DNA of 40,955 bases, taken from positions 1-40,955 of the forward strand of contig NZ_JAKCPW010000025.1 of assembly GCF_021440085.1 (NCBI RefSeq), in the 5' to 3' direction. Position numbers and translations under genes: made by a program. Positions 33,638-40,525 of the stretch are shown here, in pieces. The stretch is from Dyadobacter sp. CY261. GTDB taxonomy: Bacteria > Bacteroidota > Bacteroidia > Cytophagales > Spirosomataceae. Every line of letters begins with the position of its first letter. Within the stretch, counting starts at the first letter, position 1. Below the pieces are notes generated by a model that had not been told where the DNA came from, did no database searches, and worked only from the letters and a program-made list of their open reading frames with translations.

Positions 33638-33726
33638 TTAGCGATGAACATATTGAAGCAATCATTAAGTGGGTAGCGTCCAAAGGGATCATACAGGGTG
33701 CGCAGAAACAGGCGGGGGATTTGTGA
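33625..33726 (+). CDS. Possible tiny gene (33 aa)
   Basis: ATG 33625 lies within the end of the previous gene and the 33-aa product (starting MWQLISDEHIEAIIKWVASK) ends in a TGA that overlaps the next ATG (TGATG). The tight fit between two genes suggests it is translated or is the remnant of a larger gene. Confidence 0.45.
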   Translation: MWQLISDEHIEAIIKWVASKGIIQGAQKQAGDL

Positions 33727-33896
33727 TGCTTATATACAGAAAACCGAAAATTACTTTCGATACTGAAATAACGATAATGGCTATGGAGAAGGACAAGTTT
33801 TTCAGAGAGATTTTGCATGTCGAAAATATTTGCCGAAAAGCTGGTTTAAATAACTTAGCCAACATAATCCGTAAGTTCTATGAGGCCAATCAATGA
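33726..33896 (+). CDS. Unknown early protein
   Basis: The 56-aa product starts MLIYRKPKITFDTEITIMAM and is helical and basic. Its ATG overlaps the previous stop. No family recognised. Confidence 0.6.
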   Translation: MLIYRKPKITFDTEITIMAMEKDKFFREILHVENICRKAGLNNLANIIRKFYEANQ

Positions 33897-34510
33897 CCAC
33901 CCCGACAGACGCGCAGGCTTTGCAGGATTTGAAGAAAGACTATTGCAATTGCGCTAATTGTAATGGCTGGAACGCCGCAATCGACCACCTCTATTCCACC
34001 AATCGTCTGGCGATGCCAGTCACCGACACGGATCGGGCGCAATGCTTGAGAGATATGCCGCAGATAGTCGGCACTCCCGATACAGGCGCGTACAAGAGAT
34101 CGTTGGAAAAGCTTTTACGATGGTATGACCACTATTTCAAAACAATCCGCGCCTGTCTGTCAGCCCCGCAGCGTCAGGATATTCCACATGTCGCAGAAAA
34201 TGCAACAACTGATGATTTATGGATTTGTGAACGTAAGATAGGTGGGACCACCAGCACAACTCAATATTATTATCACACGCCAATCCGGCCTTACGTCGAG
34301 CGTCAGGATAACGCCGAGATGCTGGCTACGGCTTTGGAGCACGTTGTAAAATCTATCAAAGGTGGTGGATGGGAAATACGAAGTCCTACTGTTTATGGAG
34401 GTGGTGATCCAGAATTTGGATATGAGATGTGGCCAGAGCATGATGAATGGTTACACCATGCCGACAAAGCCCTAACCGAATACGAACAATCAAAACAACA
34501 GGAGAAATGA
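33893..34510 (+). CDS. Unknown protein with two Cys motifs and an ICERK module
   Basis: The 205-aa product has CNCANCNGWNAAI near the start, which looks like a short zinc knuckle, and a central LWICERKIGG plus QYYYHTP segment shared with the 141-aa protein at 22729-23154. It ends with a helix rich in Asp and Glu. It appears modular, with fused parts seen in other phage proteins. Function unknown. It stops one base before the ArdC start. Confidence 0.65.
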   Translation: MTTPTDAQALQDLKKDYCNCANCNGWNAAIDHLYSTNRLAMPVTDTDRAQCLRDMPQIVGTPDTGAYKRSLEKLLRWYDHYFKTIRACLSAPQRQDIPHVAENATTDDLWICERKIGGTTSTTQYYYHTPIRPYVERQDNAEMLATALEHVVKSIKGGGWEIRSPTVYGGGDPEFGYEMWPEHDEWLHHADKALTEYEQSKQQEK

Positions 34511-34511
34511 A

Positions 34512-35420
34512 TTGTCCCAAGATCTTCACACACAGATTACCGCTAAAATCGTCGCTCAACTCGAACAAGGAGCCGCCCCCTGGCATAAGCCCTGGCAGGA
34601 AGGTGATCGCAATGTATCCTTTGAACTTCCTGTCAACGTGGCCAGCGGCAAGCGTTACCGTGGTATCAACATTCCATTATTGTGGCTGGGAGAATTCCCG
34701 ACCAACGAATTCGGCACATTCAAACAATGGTCAGAACGTAAAGAAGTTATACGGAAAGGCTCAAAAGGTACGACCGTCGTTTATTACGACTTCATTGAAA
34801 AGCAGAAGGAAGGCAAGGAAGAAATCGACAAGATCCCCTTCCTGAAAACATACAATGTCTTCAACCGCTCTCAACTGCAATCATATAAAGAGGAAGAACC
34901 CCTACCCCGCCCTACCGTCAGCTTTGAACAGATCCAGCACATCGACCAATTCATTGACAATACCGGCGCGGTTATAGAGTTCGGAGGTGATAAGGCTTAC
35001 TACGGCTTTAAATCAGACAAAATCGTTATGCCTGATCGTAACCTGTTCACAGGCACACCGACACAGACGATCACGGAAAGCATTTATGCCACACTTGCCC
35101 ATGAGCTGACACACTGGACGGGTCCGGAAAAGCGCCTTGGCCGGGACATGGGTAAACGTTTTGGCGATAAGAAATACGCCGGTGAAGAAATCGTAGCTGA
35201 AATGGGTTCAGCTTTTCTTTCTGCCGATTGGGGTATTGCAGATGCGCCACGTCCGGATCATGCGCAGTACATAGCTAACTGGTTACAGTTGCTGACTGAT
35301 AACAAAAAGGCGATCTTTCAGGCGTCCAGTGAGGCCAGCAAGGCTTTTGAATACCTGCAAAACTTCCAGACGCAATCACGGAATAGTGCAGTCAACACAC
35401 ATGCAAATACTTTACACTAG
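34512..35420 (+). CDS. ardC: ArdC-type antirestriction protein
   Basis: ArdC protects incoming single-stranded plasmid DNA from restriction in the recipient. The 302-aa protein has the N-terminal ssDNA-binding domain (AKIVAQLEQGAAPWHKPW, RGINIPLLWLG) and a C-terminal zincin-type peptidase part with HELTHW (His197, Glu198, His201) and a downstream Glu in EEIVAEMG. The start is TTG at 34512; the ATG at 34507 is out of frame. It links the early phage region to plasmid transfer. Confidence 0.9.
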   Translation: MSQDLHTQITAKIVAQLEQGAAPWHKPWQEGDRNVSFELPVNVASGKRYRGINIPLLWLGEFPTNEFGTFKQWSERKEVIRKGSKGTTVVYYDFIEKQKEGKEEIDKIPFLKTYNVFNRSQLQSYKEEEPLPRPTVSFEQIQHIDQFIDNTGAVIEFGGDKAYYGFKSDKIVMPDRNLFTGTPTQTITESIYATLAHELTHWTGPEKRLGRDMGKRFGDKKYAGEEIVAEMGSAFLSADWGIADAPRPDHAQYIANWLQLLTDNKKAIFQASSEASKAFEYLQNFQTQSRNSAVNTHANTLH

Positions 35421-35454
35421 AATAGGATAATTCAAGGTCATCTTAAAATCTGTT

Positions 35455-35472
35455 ACATAATGAAAATTATGT
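35455..35472. repeat. 7-bp inverted repeat after ardC
   Basis: ACATAAT-GAAA-ATTATGT is a perfect inverted repeat in the 113-base gap between ardC and the DUF3310 gene. It could be a weak transcription stop or an operator; there is no T-run. Confidence 0.5.
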
Positions 35473-35533
35473 TGAAGACGATAATTAGGTGCAAGGGTTA
35501 AGCTATAAATATTTTCAACAAGGAAAAGTACCA

Positions 35534-35794
35534 ATGACCGAAGCAAACAATCACATGATTGGCGGCACACATTATAAGGATATGGCTATCGAACCGTGGG
35601 AGATTATTGAGAAGAATAATCTGGATTTTTGGGAAGGATCTGCCCTATCCTATTTGTTGCGCTGGCGTAAGAAGGGTGGAATAGCTGATATTGACAAGGC
35701 AATCCACTATCTGCAAAAGCTTAAAGAGATCAATCAACCTAGCCTCACCTTAACCATTGTCTCAGAAAAAGGTTTTACAAAAATCTCCGAGTAG
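35534..35794 (+). CDS. DUF3310-like protein
   Basis: The 86-aa product has the DUF3310 pattern GGTHYKDMAIEPWEIIEKNN followed by WEGSALSYLLRWRKKGG and IDKAIHYLQKL. The family includes T7 gp1.7-related nucleotide kinases, but catalysis is not evident here. The ATG at 35534 with AAGGA upstream is preferred over a longer frame. Confidence 0.87.
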   Translation: MTEANNHMIGGTHYKDMAIEPWEIIEKNNLDFWEGSALSYLLRWRKKGGIADIDKAIHYLQKLKEINQPSLTLTIVSEKGFTKISE

Positions 35795-35802
35795 GTTATA
35801 CT
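35774..35802 (+). promoter_or_regulatory. Promoter before the metallophosphoesterase
   Basis: TTTACA (35774-35779) and TATACT (35797-35802) are 17 bases apart and lie at the end of the DUF3310 gene. It would start a transcript about 25 bases before the TTG of the next gene. Confidence 0.55.
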
Positions 35803-35831
35803 AGCGAAAACCAATACAGGAGCGCCCTTCT

Positions 35832-36752
35832 TTGAGAGAGCATAAACACGATTGGACGAGCATTTACCGTCAGTACGGTGTCAGAAACATCACTCAATTG
35901 GTTAATAAGACAGGCGGCATCAGGGCAACTGGCCGCCTTCTTCATTTGAACGAAAGCACCATCCGGCATAAGATAGCATCCGAAGAAACGGACAGCTTAA
36001 ATAAGCCTCAAACGATATTTTACTTTACAGATACTCACGTGCAGCCAAAACTCGAAACCGATCATTTGGGATGGATTGCCAAGCATATCAAAGAAATCAA
36101 TCCCGATTACATTATCAATGGCGGGGACTTTGCAGACGCTGAAAGCCTTTGCTCCCATATCCTACCCCACACTCTTGATGCTAGACAAAAGCCATCCCTA
36201 AAATCAGATATCGCCTGCATGGAAGATGCCATGTTGATGATTAGCGAATTATCTGGTCGCCGTGATATTCATGTCACACTTGGCAACCATGAAGAACGGA
36301 TCTGGACGATGGAAAAGAATAATCCGGATCTCGCCTACCTCTTACAGGAACGCTTTGACGGGGCTTATGAGAAGGCTGGATGGACATACACCAAGTTTGG
36401 CGTTTACCATACCTTATGCGGTGTAGACTTCACCCACGCCCCTATGATGATGAGTGGAAAGCCTGTTGGTGGTAAGTTGTCTGTGAATAACGTGGCCTCC
36501 AACTCAGTGGCTGACTGTGTTTACGGCCACACCCATATGAAAGCAGAGCTATCGGTTAAGAAGTTCGGTCCAGATCGTCAAACCACAGCTATCAACGGCG
36601 GCTGTTCAATGCCGATTGGTTATATTCCTAAATACGTGCAAGGCGGATCATCCGGCTGGTGGCATGGTGTAATTGAAATTGAGGTACAAAATGGTCGCAT
36701 CCAAGACACCACCTTCATCTCGCTCGAAAAGCTCAAAAAGCTCTACGCCTAG
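35832..36752 (+). CDS. Metallophosphoesterase with N-terminal helix-turn-helix
   Basis: The 306-aa protein has the calcineurin-like motifs DTH (67-69), GGDF (97-100), GNHE (151-154) and GHTH (232-235), which bind two metals and hydrolyse phosphoesters or nucleic acid. Residues 29-48 (GIRATGRLLHLNESTIRHKI) look like a helix-turn-helix, which suggests DNA targeting or regulation. The start is TTG at 35832 with AGGAG nine bases upstream. Some phage enzymes of this family digest DNA or cyclic signals; the substrate here is open. Confidence 0.85.
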   Translation: MREHKHDWTSIYRQYGVRNITQLVNKTGGIRATGRLLHLNESTIRHKIASEETDSLNKPQTIFYFTDTHVQPKLETDHLGWIAKHIKEINPDYIINGGDFADAESLCSHILPHTLDARQKPSLKSDIACMEDAMLMISELSGRRDIHVTLGNHEERIWTMEKNNPDLAYLLQERFDGAYEKAGWTYTKFGVYHTLCGVDFTHAPMMMSGKPVGGKLSVNNVASNSVADCVYGHTHMKAELSVKKFGPDRQTTAINGGCSMPIGYIPKYVQGGSSGWWHGVIEIEVQNGRIQDTTFISLEKLKKLYA

Positions 36753-37002
36753 ATCACGGGTCGTCTTTGCTGACGAATACCGCACATTCGAGGAAACGCT
36801 GCATGTGTGTTTATCCTGTGTTCATGCTGAGTGGAAAACCACACCTGTTAAGCCTAATATTGACGAATACATGTTCTGTGAGGCTTGCCATGACGACAAG
36901 ATGTTGGTTATACGTGGTGAGATATTAAGCGCCCAAGTGCTTGTCTCTGAGGCTGCTTGGCAGAAACTGCGCAAGAAAAAAACACCCAAGAAAAAGCAGT
37001 AA
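36691..37002 (+). CDS. Small zinc-binding, highly basic protein
   Basis: The 103-aa product (ATG 36691 with GAGGT upstream) overlaps the end of the previous gene by 62 bases. It begins with a Ser/Pro/Lys-rich tail, has CLSCVHAEW and FCEACHDDK (four Cys, one His) and ends with RKKKTPKKKQ. It may bind zinc and DNA. No family recognised. Confidence 0.6.
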   Translation: MVASKTPPSSRSKSSKSSTPRSRVVFADEYRTFEETLHVCLSCVHAEWKTTPVKPNIDEYMFCEACHDDKMLVIRGEILSAQVLVSEAAWQKLRKKKTPKKKQ

Positions 37003-37003
37003 A

Positions 37004-37225
37004 TTTAACGTCAAAAATAACACTTGATTTAGCTTTGAAAATAACGTTATATTTAACACAGCGGTAGGTAGCTCAATTGGACAGAGCAGGGATTGCGCAA
37101 TATAAACTTTGACCTTGGCTGTGGGTTCAACTCCCACTCTACCGTTTTAACGTTAAATTCAGCGTTAATTAGAACATAATTTTAAACATATTTTATATAT
37201 CAGATTAAAACGCTTATTTTAGCGT
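37004..37225. promoter_or_regulatory. Palindromic operator region before parA
   Basis: The 250 bases between the early region and parA hold several AACGTT-type palindromes: TTTAACGTCAAA (37004-37015), ATAACGTTAT (37041-37050), TTTAACGTTAAA (37146-37157), AGCGTTAAT (37161-37169), and a TTAAAACGCT / TTTTAGCGTC pair (37205-37225). They are probably binding sites for the small partner protein or for ParA and could serve as the centromere. Confidence 0.65.
37062..37144 (+). tRNA. tRNA-like element with disrupted anticodon arm
   Basis: Acceptor CGGTAGG (37062-37068) pairs with TCTACCG (37138-37144). TA is followed by a perfect D stem GCTC/GAGC (71-74 and 84-87 of the 37000s) and a perfect T stem GTGGG/CCCAC around TTCAACT. 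The 32 bases between A37088 and the T stem do not form a normal 5-bp anticodon stem; the best alternative pairs AGGG with CCTT around a 21-base loop that contains the palindrome ATTGCGCAAT. The CCA end is not encoded. It may be a decayed tRNA or a tRNA mimic. Confidence 0.55.
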
Positions 37226-37252
37226 CAAATCCAATGTTTAAACAAACGTCTT

Positions 37253-37921
37253 ATGGCAGTATTTACAACAGCCGGGGAAAAAGGTGGGAGTGGCCGCAGC
37301 ACAATAGCCGAGCATTTTACCGTATGGCTATCTAAACAAGGCTTTGACGTGCTTTTTGTCGATGCCGACGAGCAGGGTACGGCCAGCGATTTCACCGCTT
37401 GGCGGGAGCAGACCCTTGACGGAAACGTGGGATACACGCTGGTACAACTGGTAGGGGCAAACCTGAGAAAACAGGTTGAAACTTTGAAGCCAAAGTATGA
37501 CCACATTGTAATAGATACGGGCGGAAGGGACACCACAAGTCAGCGCTCAGCTTTATTCGTGTCTGACGTGGCTATCATACCGATCCAGCCCCGCAGCCAT
37601 GATATCTGGACACTCGCCAAGTTTAGCGCGATCCTAGACGAGATACAGGCTACCAGAGCCACCCCGATAACAGCCTATACGTTCCTGAACCGCGCAGACA
37701 TTACAAGCGCCGATAACAGGGAGAGTGCTGACGCTTTGGCATCCATCGAGCAAATGACATTCGTTGATTGTCCAGTCAAGAACCGTAAAGCATATCCTAA
37801 CGCTGGATCGGCAGGGTTAACTGTATTTGAAATGGGGGAGAAGTCAGACCCCAAAGCCATTAACGAAATTACAGAACTGTTTAAACGCATCAGCCATGTC
37901 AATATCCCTGTCACCGCCTAA
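37253..37921 (+). CDS. parA: ParA-family partition ATPase with altered P-loop
   Basis: The 222-aa protein has the deviant Walker A of ParA/MinD proteins, EKGGSGRST at 9-17, but the P-loop lysine is replaced by Arg (GRS instead of GKS/T). Walker A' (VLFVDADEQGTASDF) and Walker B (HIVIDTGGRD) are intact. ParA ATPases segregate plasmid copies on the nucleoid. It overlaps the partner gene at 37896 by 26 bases and is followed by repA. The codon for Arg is CGC. If the Arg lowers ATPase, cycling may be slow or the protein may have taken another role. Confidence 0.87.
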   Translation: MAVFTTAGEKGGSGRSTIAEHFTVWLSKQGFDVLFVDADEQGTASDFTAWREQTLDGNVGYTLVQLVGANLRKQVETLKPKYDHIVIDTGGRDTTSQRSALFVSDVAIIPIQPRSHDIWTLAKFSAILDEIQATRATPITAYTFLNRADITSADNRESADALASIEQMTFVDCPVKNRKAYPNAGSAGLTVFEMGEKSDPKAINEITELFKRISHVNIPVTA

Positions 37922-38186
37922 GAAGGTGGTATCCGAGAAGCAGATCGAAGCCGTGATTAATAAGGGTGGGAGGGCTACGGTTGAGACTGACCTGCCTGCT
38001 GATCCGTCGGCCACCAAGAGCATCAAGCTCATTATGACAGCCGAAGAAATGGACACTATCAAGAAGCTACGCGATAAGCGGCCACCAGTGAGCCGCAGCC
38101 GTAAGATTACGATATCGGTGCATGATTGGGTTGTGGAAGCTATTCAGGAGAAGATCGAGCGTGAGAGAAGGAAATATAGCGTTTAA
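37896..38186 (+). CDS. Small partition/regulatory partner of ParA
   Basis: The 96-aa product (ATG 37896) begins MSISLSPPKKVVSEKQIEAV and has a C-terminal part with SRSRKITISVHDWVVEAIQE, which looks like a ribbon-helix-helix DNA-binding fold. Small RHH proteins take the ParB role on many plasmids. It overlaps parA and sits just before the TTTAACGTTAAA operator and repA. Assignment is by fold layout and position. Confidence 0.7.
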   Translation: MSISLSPPKKVVSEKQIEAVINKGGRATVETDLPADPSATKSIKLIMTAEEMDTIKKLRDKRPPVSRSRKITISVHDWVVEAIQEKIERERRKYSV

Positions 38187-38210
38187 TTTAATGCAAATAA
38201 TGACACTAAG

Positions 38211-38222
38211 TTTAACGTTAAA
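38211..38222. promoter_or_regulatory. Palindromic operator before repA
   Basis: TTTAACGTTAAA is a perfect 12-bp palindrome, identical to the one before parA at 37146-37157. It lies 13 bases upstream of the repA start. The same regulator probably controls both operons. Confidence 0.65.
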
Positions 38223-38234
38223 TTAGGCGCTCAA

Positions 38235-39176
38235 ATGGCATCAAAAAAAACATCTGAAAAAGCACCCAGACCAAAGCCGGACGGTACATCAAAAGTGGCC
38301 GTTCGGCGGTCAAAACTTATTTATGAAGCGTACCAGGAAGAGCCGGACGACCGTGAAATGCTCTTTCAAGCAGCGGCTATGTGTCAGGTATTCCTACCAC
38401 GCCGTGAGCCAGCAACGCCTAGCGAGGTATGGGAGACGGATAGCGGTAAATTTACCATGACAGTGATCCCGTTGCCTGTCCTCAATCCAGCAACCCACAA
38501 GAACGAGTATCTGGGGCTGCCGTATGGCACCAAGGCACGGATTATCCTGGCTAACCTGAATGCAATCGCCGTACAGACCCAAAATCGGGTCATAGACGTG
38601 AGTTCTCATAACCTGACACAGTTTGTCAAGGAAATAGGAATGACGGACGGAGGGAGCCAAATATCGGGTGTACGCGACCAGATAGCCCGTCTATCCAACT
38701 CCATCATGAGATTGTCGTTCGACGGGGCAGAATGGCAGGACAATACCAACATGCCGATTGTAAGCCGTTTCACGGTATTCAAAGGAGCTGAGAGCCAACA
38801 ACGCTGGCCAGAGCAAATCGAGTTGTCAGAGCAGTATTTCAAGAACCTTGTGGAACACGCCGTGCCCTTGCCAAAGCTGCACCTTGCCGCTCTGAGCAAC
38901 AATGCCACCGCCATTGACCTGTATTGCTTCCTAGCGCACCGGTTGCACCGCATACCAAAGGGTAAGCCGCAATTTCTGGCATGGAAAACGCTCAAAGATC
39001 AGTTCGGCGGGGAGTATACGCGCATGACTGATTTTAGGACGAATTTCAAGCGCACCTGGGATCTGGTAAGAACCTTGTATACAGACGCTAAGATCGAACA
39101 AAAAGGTACTAGGGGATTGATGCTTTATAACAGCCCGACACCTATTCCGCAGCAATTAGTTTTGTTTAATAAATAG
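38235..39176 (+). CDS. repA: Plasmid replication initiator (RepA_C type)
   Basis: The 313-aa protein matches RepA proteins of broad-host plasmids in Alpha- and other Proteobacteria: LPYGTKARIILANLNAIAVQ, NLTQFVKEIGM, then DQIARLSNSIMRL, and a second winged-helix part with IDLYCFLAHRLHRIPKGK. It binds origin iterons, opens DNA with DnaA and recruits the host helicase. The origin with matching iterons lies directly after it. Confidence 0.9.
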   Translation: MASKKTSEKAPRPKPDGTSKVAVRRSKLIYEAYQEEPDDREMLFQAAAMCQVFLPRREPATPSEVWETDSGKFTMTVIPLPVLNPATHKNEYLGLPYGTKARIILANLNAIAVQTQNRVIDVSSHNLTQFVKEIGMTDGGSQISGVRDQIARLSNSIMRLSFDGAEWQDNTNMPIVSRFTVFKGAESQQRWPEQIELSEQYFKNLVEHAVPLPKLHLAALSNNATAIDLYCFLAHRLHRIPKGKPQFLAWKTLKDQFGGEYTRMTDFRTNFKRTWDLVRTLYTDAKIEQKGTRGLMLYNSPTPIPQQLVLFNK

Positions 39177-39211
39177 CTGTAATTCAGAGTATTGCATATA
39201 AAATGACGAGT

Positions 39212-39487
39212 GTTTCACGGTTTTACCGTGTTTAACTCGCAAAAACAAATTTAATTATCTATAAATCAGATAGTTATAACTAAAACAACGAGTATTTCAC
39301 GGCAAAAATCATATTTTATGTGGATAAGTCTGTTTAAAAGCCTGTGGATAAGTAGGTTATACACCGTGATTTTATCGCTCAAAGCACCGTGATTTACTCG
39401 AGAAAGACACCGTGATTTTGTCGCTTAAACCTTTATAATAAAACAATTAAATAAAAAACTATTATTAATTCACGAAAATGTGGAAAA
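39212..39487. other. Origin of replication (oriV) with iterons and DnaA boxes
   Basis: Three direct iterons CCGTGATTTTATCG, CCGTGATTTACTCG and CCGTGATTTTGTCG start at 39364, 39387 and 39410, each 23 bases apart. A mirror pair of the same motif, CGAGTGTTTCACGG and CCGTGTTTAACTCG, occupies about 39207-39239, and another reversed copy ends at 39302. DnaA boxes TTATCCACA (reverse strand) are at 39319-39327 and 39343-39351, and TTTTCCACA at 39479-39487. An AT-rich stretch at 39432-39478 may be the opening site. No gene is seen in 39177-39559. Confidence 0.85.
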
Positions 39488-39559
39488 CTGATGAGAAAGG
39501 AGGGGGGGACTGCCGTGAACTATGCTTTTAGTTATTGATTTTATCTATATGATGGTATT

Positions 39560-40525
39560 ATGAAGGTTTCCGACGCTAAGCAGATCCCACTCGACCAGTT
39601 CTTAGAGAACCTGGGACACGCATGCGTCAAGGAAACTGGATCAACAAAGTGGTATAGGTCGCCCTGGCGTAACGAACGCACAGCTTCTTTCAAGCTATCC
39701 GCAGACAAACGCGCCTTTTATGACCACGGCGAAGGGATTGGCGGTAACATCATTGACCTGGCTATCCGGATTGGTGATCTATCAGACGTATCCGAAGCTC
39801 TGAAATTCATTGAAAAGACTGTCGGGTCCGGTTACACTATCCCCACAATCAGGCAGGAGTTACCACCCGTGCAATCAGAACCATATTACACACTCGTACA
39901 CAAAAACTCATTCGAGGTGTATAGTGGCCGGTCAGTGTCAAAGGCTGGCCAGTACCTTCTCAGCCGGGGGATTGATCCGAAAGCCGTTGCCCCTTATTTG
40001 CACGATGTAACTTTCAGTGACAAAGGCGGAAAGCCTAAAAAGGGCTTCGGCATAGAGAACGTATCAGGCGGATTTGAGATCCGTAGGGCAGGGGATTGGG
40101 CTAAGATTGCAGTCGGCCATAAAGACGTATCCGTGTTCCTTGCAAGCCGTGACCACGCCCCTTGGCACACGTTTTACAGCATGATTGATTTTTGCACTTT
40201 TCTATGTTTGGACAAACCGCCGATTGGTACTTACAACTACCTAATCGTTAACGGTGATGGTCTGGTCGAGAAGGCCGAGAAGGTCATAGAAAGCCTGCCA
40301 GTGGGTACGATGATCCATTACCCACACAGTGACCTGTCAGGTCAAAAGGCTTACCAGCGGCTGTTACAGTTCGCCACAGACCTTGGATGGGGTGGGGGAG
40401 ATCGCGCCCATCTGTATGAGGGCTTCAAGGACTGGACAGAGAAGCGTGAGAATGAGCTGGGGCTGGATCGTAAGGTTGTGGCTACACCGCAAGGAGTGCC
40501 GGGCTTTAAGCCAAGGTTAGGTTAA
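39560..40525 (+). CDS. Primase/Toprim-like plasmid protein, degenerate
   Basis: The 321-aa protein starts with a CHC2-like segment (WYRSPWRNERTASFKLSADK, then FYDHGEGIGGNIIDLA) that has lost the zinc cysteines, and a C-terminal Toprim-like part with YNYLIVNGDGLVEKAEKV and PHSDLSGQKAYQRLL, where one of the usual acidic DxD residues is replaced (HSD). The fold of a plasmid primase is apparent, but activity is doubtful. It is placed directly after the origin. It might prime transferred strands after mobilisation or replicate at oriV. Confidence 0.75.
   Translation: MKVSDAKQIPLDQFLENLGHACVKETGSTKWYRSPWRNERTASFKLSADKRAFYDHGEGIGGNIIDLAIRIGDLSDVSEALKFIEKTVGSGYTIPTIRQELPPVQSEPYYTLVHKNSFEVYSGRSVSKAGQYLLSRGIDPKAVAPYLHDVTFSDKGGKPKKGFGIENVSGGFEIRRAGDWAKIAVGHKDVSVFLASRDHAPWHTFYSMIDFCTFLCLDKPPIGTYNYLIVNGDGLVEKAEKVIESLPVGTMIHYPHSDLSGQKAYQRLLQFATDLGWGGGDRAHLYEGFKDWTEKRENELGLDRKVVATPQGVPGFKPRLG

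Noticed and set aside
37062..37144. Normal functional tRNA with a definable anticodon
   Set aside because: No 5-bp anticodon stem with a 7-base loop can be drawn, so no amino acid was assigned.
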